64,000 nucleotides of DNA, taken from positions 1 through 64,000 of the forward strand of contig JAHBZF010000001.1 in NCBI GenBank assembly GCA_019635575.1, written 5' to 3'. This document shows positions 8,828 through 17,897 of the stretch, in pieces. A model generated the notes under the pieces. It did not search any database and was not told the origin of the DNA. It saw only the letters and a program-made list of their open reading frames with translations. The position numbers were made by a program, and so were the translations under genes. Positions within the stretch are counted from its first letter, which is position 1; each line of letters opens with the position of its first letter. This stretch comes from Pseudolabrys sp. (GTDB taxonomy: Bacteria > Pseudomonadota > Alphaproteobacteria > Rhizobiales > Xanthobacteraceae).

Positions 8828-9648
8828 GCTTCTGCCTTCAACGCCGAGAGGCCGCGATGCGCGCGGATCGCGTCGGCGCCGATCACGGCATTGAGCCGTG
8901 TGTCGTTATCCGGCAACGCGGCGCGATCGAACTCCTTGTGGTGGAGATGCAGCACGCCGGTGGCGAAATTGCCGTCCTTGCGCGCGACGCTGGCGCGGAG
9001 GAGCCGCACCACGAGGTCCGAATCCTCACGGCCCCAGCCTTGATAGTCGGCATCGAAGCCGTCGACGCGGATCAGATCGTCGCGCCAGACCGCGAGATTG
9101 CAGGAACGCACCCCCTGCCAGCGATCCTTGCGCCACAGGCGCATCGGCCCGAGCGGCAGCGTCAGCAGCGCGGCCAGCCGGTTGACACCGCCGGTCAATC
9201 GCGCGCCGAGCCAGCGCGGCAGCGGCCAGCGCTCCACCGGCAATTGTCCGGCCAGCACTTTGCTGGTCATCACGTCCGACAGCAGCACGCGGTTCCCGGC
9301 GACGAAACAGCCGCGCTGCGCCAGCGCGCGATGCTGCGCAACGAAGTTCGGCCGCGCCAGACAGTCGCCGTCGAGGAAAATGACATAAGCGCCCCGCGCC
9401 AGCAGAACCGCCCGGTTGCGGATTTCCGCGGCGCGGAAGCCGCGGTCCTCGTGCCAGACGTGTTCGAGGCGCTGCCCCACCCGCCCCTTCCAGGTCTCGA
9501 CCAGCAACGCGGCCGAGGGCCGCGAGCCGTCGTCGGCGACGATCACCTCGAAATCCGGATCGGTCTGCCCCGCGAGCGCGCGCAGCACCGCGGCGAGCGC
9601 GTCGTCGCGGTTGTAGGTGGTCACGATCACGGAGATCAATTCGCGCAC
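8824..9648 (-). CDS. Glycosyltransferase family 2
   Basis: A GT-A fold enzyme of about 274 residues. It starts with ISVIVTTYNRDDAL (5-18), followed by FEVIVADDGS and the metal-binding FLDGDCLARP (DxD-like). A WGREDSDLVVRLL segment further on is the usual catalytic-acid region of GT2 chondroitin-synthase-like enzymes. I chose the GTG at 9648 because the domain begins four residues later; the longer open frame to 9858 adds 70 low-complexity basic residues. It overlaps the O-antigen ligase gene by 4 bp and leads that operon. It probably adds a core or O-antigen sugar; donor not predictable. Confidence 0.83.
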   Translation of the reverse strand: MRELISVIVTTYNRDDALAAVLRALAGQTDPDFEVIVADDGSRPSAALLVETWKGRVGQRLEHVWHEDRGFRAAEIRNRAVLLARGAYVIFLDGDCLARPNFVAQHRALAQRGCFVAGNRVLLSDVMTSKVLAGQLPVERWPLPRWLGARLTGGVNRLAALLTLPLGPMRLWRKDRWQGVRSCNLAVWRDDLIRVDGFDADYQGWGREDSDLVVRLLRASVARKDGNFATGVLHLHHKEFDRAALPDNDTRLNAVIGADAIRAHRGLSALKAEA

Positions 9649-9942
9649 GATATCTCGGAGGCCGGTTTGCGGTGGTTCAATAACGTATTTACACAACTTC
9701 GGGGCGCCTGCTGCCCTAGGATATTCCGGTGTTCCCAGGCAAATTCGCATTAAACTGCCGCGAATCGAACGCCGTTTTCGTCGAATTCCTCCCCCGAGCC
9801 GGGAAGCGGTCCGGGACAGCGGGATGCTGCAACCCCAAATCCCCGCTTTACAGCCCAACGCGCCCGGCGGATATATCCCGCAGATTGCGCTGATGCGGCT
9901 GGCTCATCCCGTTTCCATTTGTCCTGACTTCATATCCATTCC

Positions 9943-11007
9943 ATGAGCTACCGTCTTTTCGGCATTCTCCGGTTCGTTCTTGCAATGATGGTCGCCGTCA
10001 ACCATGCGGCGCCGACATTCGGCTTCAATAATGCGATCGCCCTATTTCCGTGGGGCGGCATCGCCGTCACCTGCTTTTTCGTCCTGTCCGGGTTCATTAT
10101 CGCGGAGGCAATCGGCACCTACTATCTGAACAGGCCTTTCGCTTACCTGTTCAACCGGATGCTGCGCATCTTGCCGCCGTACTGGCTCGCGCTGCTCGTT
10201 TCGATCCTCGTGCATATCGTATTGAGCCAGAGCGGATCGCTGGCAATCTACAATCAGCACCCGACCGACATTTTCTCGTTACAGAACATCGTCGCGAACA
10301 TCACGGCCGTCCTGCCGCTTCAGGGCGCCATCGGCATTTTCCATCTGAATAGCTTTTACGGTTTCGTGAGCTATTACTGGGCCATCCTCATCGAGGTTGA
10401 TTTCTATCTCATCGCGTTTCTGATCGTTTTGACGGGCGGCTCCTTTAAATCCAAATTCAAACCGTTTGTCGCACTGTGCATCGCCGCCTTTCTGGCCATC
10501 CATCTCGTGAACGAGTATGTCCGGCCCATCCGCTCGGAATTGCATTACATCCCTTATTTCACGCTCGGCGTTTGCATCTATGGGTGGCGGGCCGGCTCCC
10601 GGCTGGCGGGCATCGGGATTGCCCTGAGCGCGCTGGCGGCGGCGGCGGCATTCGCACTCAACATCGATGAAATCGCCCCGGTCGCCGGTTCCGGCGATCA
10701 CCGCGATCTCAAGACCGCGCTGGCAGTCGGCGGGCTGGCGGTTTTCTGTATTGCGATCTTCCTGCTCAGCAACACGAAGGCTGCCGGCCGCCTGCGCTCG
10801 ATTGACCGATGGTTTGGCGATCTATCTTATCCGATCTACCTCAACCATTATATCGTGCTGACAACGCTGTTCTCGCTGGGAGCCGCGTCGTGGACTGCGC
10901 TGCTGATATTTACCGCCGGATCGATCGCGCTCGCCTGGGTTGCCGCGGCGGCCGTGGAAATTCCGCTCCGACATGTTCGCGACGCGATTCGAGGCCAGTC
11001 CCTTTAA
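9943..11007 (+). CDS. OafA/YrhL-type membrane acyltransferase (acyltransferase 3)
   Basis: A 354-residue integral membrane protein with about ten hydrophobic helices, opening with the family motif of an Arg in helix 1 (ILRFVLAMMVAVNHA, 6-20; His18) and continuing with FFVLSGF (44-50) and the RxxR-like RMLRILPPYW (62-71). Acyltransferase-3 proteins move acetyl or other short acyl groups from the cytosol onto periplasmic or lipid-linked glycans, for example O-antigen O-acetylation. There is no SGNH domain fused. It is divergent from the GT2 gene across a 294-bp gap and lies 60 bp before the next GT2 gene, so it likely decorates the same surface polysaccharide. Confidence 0.87.
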   Translation: MSYRLFGILRFVLAMMVAVNHAAPTFGFNNAIALFPWGGIAVTCFFVLSGFIIAEAIGTYYLNRPFAYLFNRMLRILPPYWLALLVSILVHIVLSQSGSLAIYNQHPTDIFSLQNIVANITAVLPLQGAIGIFHLNSFYGFVSYYWAILIEVDFYLIAFLIVLTGGSFKSKFKPFVALCIAAFLAIHLVNEYVRPIRSELHYIPYFTLGVCIYGWRAGSRLAGIGIALSALAAAAAFALNIDEIAPVAGSGDHRDLKTALAVGGLAVFCIAIFLLSNTKAAGRLRSIDRWFGDLSYPIYLNHYIVLTTLFSLGAASWTALLIFTAGSIALAWVAAAAVEIPLRHVRDAIRGQSL

Positions 11008-11067
11008 GCTACGCACCCCGATCACGTTGAGGCGCTCACCGTCATCACCCACCGCGAAGTCTCCTCG

Positions 11068-11859
11068 ATGCCCACCATCACCGCCTATATCATCGCCTAC
11101 AACGAAGCCGAGAAGATCGACGCCGCGGTGTCGAGCGTGCTCTGGGCCGACGAGATCGTGGTGGCCGATTCCGGCAGCACCGACGGCACGGCGGAGCGCG
11201 CCACCGCGCTCGGCGCGCGGGTGGTGCAGATCCCGTTCCAGGGCTTCGGCGACCTGCGCAACAAGGCGATCGCGCAGTGCACCGGCGACTGGATCTTCAG
11301 CCTCGATTCCGACGAGCGATGCACCGCGCCGGTGCGCGACGAGATTCTCGCGCTGATCGCTGGAAATCCGCCAAGCGACGTCTATCGCGTGCCGCGCAGG
11401 AGCTACATGATGGGCCGCTGGATCAAGGGCTCCGGCTGGTATCCGAATTTCCGCCAGCCGCAACTCTTCAAGAACGGCGCGATGCGCTACACGCTCGAGC
11501 CGGTGCACGAGGGTTACGAGAACCTGAGCGGCAAGCCGATCGGCGTGCTCGCCAACGCGATCTGGCAGTTTCCGTTCCGCAATATCGAGGAGGTCATCCA
11601 CAAGATGAACCGCTACTCCTCGCTCGGCGTGCCCAAGATCGCGCACAAGAAGGTGTCGATGGCGAGCGCCTTCGGCCACGGCCTGTGGTCGTTCATCAAG
11701 CACTACATTTTCAAAAAAGGCTTCATCGACGGCTGGGCCGGGTTCGTCATCGCCTTCGGTAATTTCGAGGGCACATTCTACCGCTACGCCAAGCGCTACG
11801 AGCAGAACCAGACCTGGCAACCGCCGCAGAGCGAACCGCTGCGGCGGGAGAATCGCTAA
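11068..11859 (+). CDS. Glycosyltransferase family 2, WaaE/KdtX-like
   Basis: A 263-residue GT2 enzyme beginning ITAYIIAYNEAEKI (4-17), then EIVVADSGSTDGT and the metal-binding FSLDSDERC. The arrangement and size match the LPS core beta-1,4-glucosyltransferase family (WaaE/KdtX), including the conserved RRSYMMGRWIKGSGWYP region that follows. It would act on the inner core heptose at the cytoplasmic membrane. It is 60 bp downstream of the acyltransferase gene and probably cotranscribed. A palindromic repeat follows immediately, before a convergent FkbM gene. Confidence 0.85.
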   Translation: MPTITAYIIAYNEAEKIDAAVSSVLWADEIVVADSGSTDGTAERATALGARVVQIPFQGFGDLRNKAIAQCTGDWIFSLDSDERCTAPVRDEILALIAGNPPSDVYRVPRRSYMMGRWIKGSGWYPNFRQPQLFKNGAMRYTLEPVHEGYENLSGKPIGVLANAIWQFPFRNIEEVIHKMNRYSSLGVPKIAHKKVSMASAFGHGLWSFIKHYIFKKGFIDGWAGFVIAFGNFEGTFYRYAKRYEQNQTWQPPQSEPLRRENR

Positions 11860-11867
11860 TGCCGTTC

Positions 11868-11944
11868 GTCCCCGCGAAAGCGGGGACCCACGCTTGGCTC
11901 ATTCATCGGTGATGCAAAGTGTGGATTCCCGCTTTCGCGGGAAT
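11868..11944. repeat. Double-hairpin palindromic repeat, copy A
   Basis: Two hairpins lie between convergent genes: an 8-bp stem GTCCCCGC / GCGGGGAC with loop GAAA (11868-11887), and ATTCCCGC / GCGGGAAT with loop TTTC (11925-11944). The same pair of hairpins recurs at 27599-27654 with a shorter spacer. It is a REP-like intergenic element and may also end transcription from both sides. Confidence 0.85.
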
Positions 11945-11963
11945 GAACGGAGAGAGCTCTACA

Positions 11964-12662
11964 TCAGTCCTTCTTCCGTGCCGCCCGCAACGCGTTACGG
12001 ACAACCCGGAACGGCAGCGCCAGATAATATTTGCGCACGATTTCCCAGCGGTCGCCGGAAGCGATGCGCTGCGGCGCGTCCTCGGGCACATACCAGCCGT
12101 TGTTCTCGTAACGGCGGATCAGCCGGTAACCCATCGCCCGCACCGCGCGATGCTTGGCGAGATTTTCGACGTGATCCTCCAGCAGGATCAGCCGCGGACG
12201 CCAGCGCCGCGCATCGAAGCCGGAGAGCACTTCCAACTCATGGCCTTCGACATCGATGGACAGGAAATCGAAACCCGGCTGCGCGCCGCCTTCAGTCAGT
12301 ACGCGGTCGAGCGTGCGCACGGGTACCGAGATGGCGCCATCGGGCACGGTGCCCGGCGCCATCCGCTCGCGGTTGAGCGACGAGAGCGGTCCCGCCACAT
12401 GCAAGGTCAGCGTGTCGCCGTCATGCGCGGGATCGGAGCAAGCCACCGCGAACACCCTTGCGCGGCGGTTCGCGCGCAATGCCTCGGCAAGATCCGGCTG
12501 CGGTTCGATCAGCAGGCCGGTCCAGCCCTTCTGCTCGAGATGATAAGTCTGCGAGCGCGCATGCGGGTCGTTGGCGCCGACCTCGACGAAGAAGCCAGGC
12601 GTATCGCCGAAGAACTGACGGATCAGTTCCTGTTCCTCGTTGGGCGGAAATGCGCGGGCCAC
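11964..12662 (-). CDS. FkbM family methyltransferase
   Basis: A 232-residue SAM-dependent methyltransferase of the FkbM type. Motif I is FVEVGANDPHA (24-34); GLLIEPQPDLAEAL provides the ribose-binding acidic residue, and FDFLSIDVEGHELEVLSGFD (about 152-171) is the family hallmark after motif II. FkbM enzymes O-methylate sugars or polyketides; in LPS loci they typically methylate O-antigen residues. It is the last gene of a hldD-hldE-fkbM minus-strand run, starting 16 bp after hldE. Assignment to the family is firm; the acceptor is unknown. Confidence 0.88.
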   Translation of the reverse strand: MARAFPPNEEQELIRQFFGDTPGFFVEVGANDPHARSQTYHLEQKGWTGLLIEPQPDLAEALRANRRARVFAVACSDPAHDGDTLTLHVAGPLSSLNRERMAPGTVPDGAISVPVRTLDRVLTEGGAQPGFDFLSIDVEGHELEVLSGFDARRWRPRLILLEDHVENLAKHRAVRAMGYRLIRRYENNGWYVPEDAPQRIASGDRWEIVRKYYLALPFRVVRNALRAARKKD

Positions 12663-12678
12663 GGTCTGCTTTCGTCTG

Positions 12679-14166
12679 CTATCGCGACTTGATCTTGTCG
12701 CCGTTGGCGCGCGTGCGCTCGACGATGCGCGTGGTCGACTGACCCGGCACCAGCTCGATCAGCACCACCTCGCCGCCTGCCTTGCGCACCACGTCGCCGC
12801 CGACCACCTCGTCTTCCTTGTAGTCGGCACCCTTGACCAGCACGGTTGGCGTGACGCGCTCGATCAGTTTGAGCGGCGTGTCCTCGTCGAACACGACGAC
12901 GAGATCGACGGCTTCGAGCGCCGCCAGTACCTCGGCGCGCGATTGCGCGTTCTGCACGGGACGCCCCTCCCCTTTGAGCCGCGTCACCGAAGCATCACCG
13001 TTGAGGCCGACGATCAGCCGGTCACAGGCGCCGCGCGCGCCGGCAAGGATTTTCACGTGACCGGGATGCAGGAGATCGAAGCAGCCATTGGTGAAGCCGA
13101 TGCGCAGACCCGCGCGCCGCCAGTCGGCCAGCCGCTCGTCGATCAGCGACCAATCGAAAACGATCTTCTCCTCGGCGGCGAGCGTCGCCGCCGGCAGGAT
13201 GCGCGAGCGCAGTTCCGCCACCGAAGCCGCCGCGGTGCCGCGCTTGCCAACCACCACCGACGCCGCGGCATTCGCCGCACGCATCGCCGCCTCGAAATCG
13301 GCTTTCATGGCGAGCATCAACGCGAGCACCGCCACCACCGTATCGCCCGCACCGGACACGTCGCGGATGCGCACCGGATAGGACGGCACATGCACCGGCG
13401 CGGCCTTGTCGGTCACCAGCGTCATGCCCGCTTCGCTGCGCGTCACCAGCACGGCGCGCGACGACACCGCCTGCATCAGCGCAGCGGCGGCAGCCGCCAC
13501 ATCGCTATCGGTCCCCGCCGCCATGCGCGTCGCGTCGGCAAGCTCCTTGCGGTTCGGCTTGATCAGCGTCGCGCCGGCGTAGATGGAATAGTCCTTGGCC
13601 TTGGGATCGACGATCACCGGCTTGCCGGCCTTGTTGGCGGCGTCGATCACCGCGCGGATCAAGCCCGGCGTCAACGCGCCCTTGGCGTAATCCGACAGCA
13701 CGATCGCGCCGGCCTTCGGCAGCACGTCGAGCGCCAACGCGATCAGCTTGCGCTCTTTGTCAGACGCCACCGGCTGCGCCATCTCCCAATCGGCGCGCAG
13801 CAGATGCGTCGAGTGATGCTCGGAGACGAAACGCACCTTGCGCGTGGTCGGGCGCGTGGCGTCGACGACGAGATGCGCTTCGATCTTCTCGTCGCCGTTC
13901 AGCGTCGCCGTCACCATCTGACCGCCGGCATCGTCACCGACGACACCGACGAAGATGCAGCGCGCGCCGAGCGCGGCGATGTTGCGCGCGACGTTGCCGG
14001 CGCCGCCGATCACCGTCTCGGTGCGGTTGACGGCGATCACCGGCGTCGGCGCCTCGGGCGAAATGCGCGACACCTCGCCATAGACGAATTCGTCGAGCAT
14101 CAGATCGCCGATCACGAGGACGGTCTGCCGCTCCAGCGATGACAGGTGTTTCTCGAAATCGAACAT
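12679..14166 (-). CDS. hldE: Bifunctional heptose 7-phosphate kinase / heptose 1-phosphate adenylyltransferase
   Basis: A 495-residue HldE. The N-terminal ribokinase-like domain opens [15 protein letters not shown] (16-30) and has SDYAKGALT, then the GAGDT anion-hole motif near residue 288. The C-terminal cytidylyltransferase-like domain has [13 protein letters not shown] (about 364-376) with the nucleotide-binding HxGH. The protein makes heptose 1,7-bisphosphate and later ADP-glycero-manno-heptose, bracketing GmhB. The ATG at 14166 is chosen because it overlaps the hldD stop by one base (TGATG); a longer open frame exists but translates hldD DNA in the wrong frame. Both domains are intact, so no separate hldA/hldC is needed. 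Confidence 0.96.
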   Translation of the reverse strand: MFDFEKHLSSLERQTVLVIGDLMLDEFVYGEVSRISPEAPTPVIAVNRTETVIGGAGNVARNIAALGARCIFVGVVGDDAGGQMVTATLNGDEKIEAHLVVDATRPTTRKVRFVSEHHSTHLLRADWEMAQPVASDKERKLIALALDVLPKAGAIVLSDYAKGALTPGLIRAVIDAANKAGKPVIVDPKAKDYSIYAGATLIKPNRKELADATRMAAGTDSDVAAAAAALMQAVSSRAVLVTRSEAGMTLVTDKAAPVHVPSYPVRIRDVSGAGDTVVAVLALMLAMKADFEAAMRAANAAASVVVGKRGTAAASVAELRSRILPAATLAAEEKIVFDWSLIDERLADWRRAGLRIGFTNGCFDLLHPGHVKILAGARGACDRLIVGLNGDASVTRLKGEGRPVQNAQSRAEVLAALEAVDLVVVFDEDTPLKLIERVTPTVLVKGADYKEDEVVGGDVVRKAGGEVVLIELVPGQSTTRIVERTRANGDKIKSR

Positions 14167-15152
14167 CAGCGATACCGGTCCGTCCGGTCGAGATACCGCG
14201 TGACGTAGCGCGCCACGGTGTCTTCGAGCGGCTGGAAGCCGCCGTTGTAGCCGGCGCGCTGCAGATTCTCGGCACTCGCCTGCGTGAAATACTGATACTG
14301 GTCGCGGATCGACAGCGGCATATCCACGTAATTGATGTTCGGCGCGCGGCCGAGCGCCGTGAACATCGCCGTGATCATCTCGCGAAAACTGCGCGCCGCG
14401 CCGGTGCCGACATTGAAGAGGCCGGACACCGATGGCGTCTTGAGCAGCCATTGAACGACCGCCACCGCGTCTTCCACATAGATGAAGTCGCGGCGCTGAT
14501 CGCCGTCGGCAATGCCGTCGCGATGCGACTTGAACAGCCGCACCGGTTCGCCGGACTTCGCGCTGTCGAACACCTTGGCAAGCACACTCGCCATCGGGCC
14601 TTTGTGATATTCGTTCGGGCCAAACACGTTGAAGAACTTGAGGCCGGCCCATTGCGGCGGCAGCGGCTGCTTCTTCACCACGCGATCGACCAGCGCGAGA
14701 TCGAACAGGCTCTTGCTCCAGCCGTAGAGATTGAGCGGCCGCAACTTGCGCAACGCCTCGAGCGACCAGTCGTCGACGAAACCCTGCTCGCCCTCGCCAT
14801 AGGTCGCCGCCGACGACGCATAGATGAACGGCGTGCGGTTCTCCGTGCACCAGTCGAGCAGCCGCAACGACAGCCGGAAATTGTTCTCGATCACCTCGTC
14901 GGCGTCGTCCGCCGTGGTCGAGGAGATCGCACCCATATGGATGATGGCGTCGAGCTTGCGGCCATCAAGCCAGGTCATCAGGTCGGCGGGCGGCACGATA
15001 TCGGCGAGCTGTCGCTTGGCCAGGTTGCGCCAGCGCGAATCCGCGCCTTTGCCGAGCCGGTCGTTGACGACGACGTCGGTCCGGCCGGCCTCGTTCAGGC
15101 TGGCGACGATATTCGAGCCGATGAACCCGGCGCCGCCGGTAACGAGCAACAT
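14166..15152 (-). CDS. hldD: ADP-glyceromanno-heptose 6-epimerase
   Basis: A 328-residue extended SDR that converts ADP-D-glycero- to ADP-L-glycero-D-manno-heptose, the donor for WaaC and WaaF. Visible motifs are [11 protein letters not shown] (4-14), the HMGAISSTT segment (71-79) characteristic of HldD, and the catalytic YGWSK near residue 143. The family NADP preference fits the N-D-R segment at the end of the second strand. It leads the hldD-hldE-fkbM unit, coupled to hldE by a TGATG junction, and is divergent from waaF across about 90 bp, which should hold both promoters. Confidence 0.96.
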   Translation of the reverse strand: MLLVTGGAGFIGSNIVASLNEAGRTDVVVNDRLGKGADSRWRNLAKRQLADIVPPADLMTWLDGRKLDAIIHMGAISSTTADDADEVIENNFRLSLRLLDWCTENRTPFIYASSAATYGEGEQGFVDDWSLEALRKLRPLNLYGWSKSLFDLALVDRVVKKQPLPPQWAGLKFFNVFGPNEYHKGPMASVLAKVFDSAKSGEPVRLFKSHRDGIADGDQRRDFIYVEDAVAVVQWLLKTPSVSGLFNVGTGAARSFREMITAMFTALGRAPNINYVDMPLSIRDQYQYFTQASAENLQRAGYNGGFQPLEDTVARYVTRYLDRTDRYR

Positions 15153-15243
15153 GCGCTATCCTTTGTCCCGAAATCCTTTGCCTAAGACTTGCCGAATGCG
15201 CAACGGTCCGGCAGGTGTGCGGTGAACGGCCATCCCCGGCGAA

Positions 15244-16344
15244 ATGACGACCTCCCCAGATAAGACCGAATCTCTATTCATTCAATATATGAACTCAAAT
15301 TCAAAATTACCTGTATCTGACCCGGTTCTGCTGATCTCCTATGTGTGGATCGGCGACTTCATCCGCGCGCATTCGATCGTGAAATTGCTGCGCCAGCAGC
15401 AACCGGACCGGCCGGTGGACATGGTGTCGAGCACGCTGTGCGCGCCGCTGGCCGACTACATGCCGGGGCTGCGGCAGGCCATCGTCTGGGATCTGCCGCG
15501 CCGGCGTCTCGCGTTCGGCCGCCACCGCGCGCTGGCCGAGCGGCTCCGCCGCGAGCACTACGGCCAGTCCATCGTCATGCTGCGGACCTGGAAATCGGCG
15601 CTGGCGCCGGCGCTGGCCGGCATCCCGGTCCGCACCGGCTTTTTCGGCGAGGCGCGGCTCGGCCTGCTCAACGACATTCGCCCCGGCGAGCGGAAAGTCC
15701 CGCGCATGATCGACCAGATGGGCGCGCTCGCCCTGCCGAAAGGTGCGCCGCTGCCGGCCGGCTGGCCGCTGCCGGAATTGATCGTCCCGCAGGCGGAGAT
15801 CGACGCCTGGCGGGCGCGCAATGGCCTCGCCGATGCGTCGCGGCCGGTGGTCGCCTTCGCCCCCGGCGCTGTCGGCGCCGGCAAGGCCTGGCCGCCCGAG
15901 CACTATGCCGCGCTCGCCAAGGCAATCACCGATGCCGGCGCGTCGGTCTGGGTGCTCGGCAGTCCGGCGGAAAGCGCCGACGCGGACCGGATCGCCGCCG
16001 CCGGCGGGCCGCGTGTGAAAAATCTCACCGGCACCGATCTGCGCAACGCGGTGCTGGCGCTCGCCGCCGCTGACGCCGCTGTCACCAACGATTCCGGCCT
16101 GATGCACGTCGCCGCGGCGATCGGCACGCCGACCGTGGCGATCTTCGGTCCCACCAGCCCATGGCACTGGAAGCCGCTCAATCCGGTCGCGGCGATCCTC
16201 GAACCGCCGGGCGATAACGCCGCGCGGGAGCGCGCGCGGCAGGAGGGCAATCCCGCCGTGGCCCACCGGCGCACCGCCGATGTCACGCCGGGACGTGTCT
16301 ACGATGCGGTGCGCGGATTGCCGCACATCTGGCCAAAAGCCTGA
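15244..16344 (+). CDS. waaF: LPS heptosyltransferase II (GT9)
   Basis: A GT9 enzyme of up to 366 residues. It matches WaaF in order and content: SYVWIGDFIRAHS (28-40), SALAPALAGIPVRTGFFGEA (about 119-138), LLNDIRPGERK, FAPGA (about 203), and the ADP-heptose site TNDSGLMHVAAAIGTPT (about 281-297) with FGPTSPWHW after it. It adds the second heptose to the inner core. The start is uncertain: the ATG at 15244 has little ribosome-site support, and one at 15289 removes a non-conserved AT-rich leader. Downstream is an unrelated dehydrogenase and then gmhB. Confidence 0.9.
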   Translation: MTTSPDKTESLFIQYMNSNSKLPVSDPVLLISYVWIGDFIRAHSIVKLLRQQQPDRPVDMVSSTLCAPLADYMPGLRQAIVWDLPRRRLAFGRHRALAERLRREHYGQSIVMLRTWKSALAPALAGIPVRTGFFGEARLGLLNDIRPGERKVPRMIDQMGALALPKGAPLPAGWPLPELIVPQAEIDAWRARNGLADASRPVVAFAPGAVGAGKAWPPEHYAALAKAITDAGASVWVLGSPAESADADRIAAAGGPRVKNLTGTDLRNAVLALAAADAAVTNDSGLMHVAAAIGTPTVAIFGPTSPWHWKPLNPVAAILEPPGDNAARERARQEGNPAVAHRRTADVTPGRVYDAVRGLPHIWPKA

Positions 16345-16416
16345 GCCTCGCACCGTTGACTTTAGCCGCCGCAATTCGCGACTGTGTCGCCGCCTATTTT
16401 GATCGGGGAATTTTTC

Positions 16417-17394
16417 ATGTCCGGGAAGCCTGATGTTCTGCTGGTGGGTCACAAGAAGCCGACCATCGTCAATGGATTGGCCAATGCCGTCACGCTGCAT
16501 GCGTTGATCGACGCCAAAGACCCGGACGCCTTCCTTTCGCCGCTTGCCGACAAGATCAGCGGCATCGCCGTCGCCTACACCGCCAACAAGATCGACGCCG
16601 CGTTCATGCAGCGGTTTCCGAAATTGAAGATGATCGCCTCGTTCGGCGTCGGCTACGATCACGTCGATGCGAAGTGGGCGGGCGCGCACGGCATCACCGT
16701 CACCAACACGCCGGACGTGCTCAACGAGGAAGTGGCGGACACCGCGCTCGGCCTGTTGCTGATGACGGTGCGCGAGCTGCCGCAGGGCGAGCGCTATCTG
16801 CGCGCCGGAAAATGGCCGCAGGGCGGCTATCGCCTGAGCCCGGCGACGCTGCGCGACCGCACCGTCGGCATCGTCGGCATGGGCCGGATCGGCCGCGCCA
16901 TCGGCAAGCGGCTCGAAGCGTTCGGCGTGCCGGTCGTCTATCACAGCCGCAACCCGCAGCAGGGCGTGACCTACAAGTATTATCCGAAGCTCCTCGACAT
17001 GGCGCGCGACGTCGATACGTTGATGCTGATCGTGCCCGGTGGCGCCGCCACCAAGAACATGATCAACGCCGACGTGCTCAAGGCGCTCGGGCCGAACGGC
17101 ATCGTCATCAACATGGCGCGCGGCTCGGTGATCGACGAGCCGGCCCTGATCGAAGCGCTGAAGAGCAAGACGATCATGTCCGCCGGCCTCGATGTGTTCG
17201 TCAACGAGCCGCATGTCCCGGCCGAATTGATGGCGATGGAGAATGTCGTGCTGCTGCCGCATCTCGGCTCGGCCTCCGTCCATACGCGCCGCGCGATGGA
17301 TCAGCTCGTGGTCGACAACCTGCTCGCGTGGATCGCCGGCAAGCCGCCGCTGACGCCGGTGCCGGAAACCCCTTGGCCGCCGAAACAAGGATGA
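16417..17394 (+). CDS. D-isomer 2-hydroxyacid dehydrogenase (glyoxylate/hydroxypyruvate reductase-like)
   Basis: A 325-residue NAD(P)-dependent 2-hydroxyacid dehydrogenase. It has the Rossmann motif VGIVGMGRIGRAIGKRL (about 150-166), NMARGSVIDEPALIEAL with the substrate-binding Arg, DVFVNEP with the catalytic-site Glu, and LLPHLGSAS with the catalytic His. Such enzymes reduce glyoxylate, hydroxypyruvate or related 2-oxo acids. The ATG at 16417 is preferred over 16384 because GGGGA lies 7 bp before it and the conserved domain begins soon after. It overlaps gmhB by 4 bp (ATGA); the LPS context may be incidental, since the enzyme has no known heptose role. Confidence 0.88.
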   Translation: MSGKPDVLLVGHKKPTIVNGLANAVTLHALIDAKDPDAFLSPLADKISGIAVAYTANKIDAAFMQRFPKLKMIASFGVGYDHVDAKWAGAHGITVTNTPDVLNEEVADTALGLLLMTVRELPQGERYLRAGKWPQGGYRLSPATLRDRTVGIVGMGRIGRAIGKRLEAFGVPVVYHSRNPQQGVTYKYYPKLLDMARDVDTLMLIVPGGAATKNMINADVLKALGPNGIVINMARGSVIDEPALIEALKSKTIMSAGLDVFVNEPHVPAELMAMENVVLLPHLGSASVHTRRAMDQLVVDNLLAWIAGKPPLTPVPETPWPPKQG

Positions 17395-17897
17395 GCACGC
17401 TCCGGCCCGCGGCGTTCCTCGATCGTGACGGCGTGCTCAATCACGACGAGGGTTACGTCGCGACGCGTGAGCGCTTCCGCTGGATTGACGGCGCGATCGA
17501 CGCCGTGAAACGGCTCAATGCCGCCGACTATCTCGTCTTCGTCGTTTCCAACCAATCCGGCATCGCGCGCGGCTACTACACCGAGGCCGATCTCGCCGCG
17601 ATCGACCGCTTCATGCGCGAGGAGATCGTGCGCGCGGGCGGCCGGATCGACGACGCGCGCTATTGTCCGTGGCTCGCCGACGGCGAGATCGAAGCCTATC
17701 GGCGCGATTCCGACTGGCGCAAGCCGAAGCCCGGCATGCTCATCGACCTGATGCAGCATTGGCCCGTCGACCGCGCGCGCAGCTTCCTGATCGGCGACAA
17801 GGACACCGATATGCAGGCGGCGGACGCCGCCGGCATCGCCGGGCATTTCTTCACCGGCGGCAATCTCGACGATTTCGTGCGGAAGCTTTTGGGTTAG
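17391..17897 (+). CDS. gmhB: D-glycero-D-manno-heptose 1,7-bisphosphate 7-phosphatase
   Basis: A 168-residue HAD phosphatase of the GmhB/histidinol-phosphatase type. FLDRDGVLNHDEGYV (9-23) contains nucleophile Asp11 and acid Asp13; VSNQSGIARG (50-59) is motif II; KPKPGML supplies the motif III Lys, and IGDKDTDMQAA is motif IV. The zinc-loop cysteines of E. coli GmhB are not obvious (only one Cys, in ARYCPW), as in other reduced-loop members. It removes the 7-phosphate between the two HldE steps. The start overlaps the preceding stop by 4 bp. Its end overlaps the convergent waaC gene by 4 bp. Confidence 0.9.
   Translation: MSTLRPAAFLDRDGVLNHDEGYVATRERFRWIDGAIDAVKRLNAADYLVFVVSNQSGIARGYYTEADLAAIDRFMREEIVRAGGRIDDARYCPWLADGEIEAYRRDSDWRKPKPGMLIDLMQHWPVDRARSFLIGDKDTDMQAADAAGIAGHFFTGGNLDDFVRKLLG

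Noticed and set aside
12640..14142. Plus-strand 500-codon frame opposite hldE
   Set aside because: Shadow frame rich in Arg and His, typical of antisense G+C-rich coding DNA; hldE has full motif support.
14167..14850. N-terminal extension of the HldE frame by 228 codons
   Set aside because: It overlaps hldD in another frame; the HldE domain starts exactly at the ATG in the TGATG junction.
15307..17388. Minus-strand 693-codon frame opposite waaF and the 2-hydroxyacid dehydrogenase
   Set aside because: Spans two well-supported genes and their gap and has no family motif.
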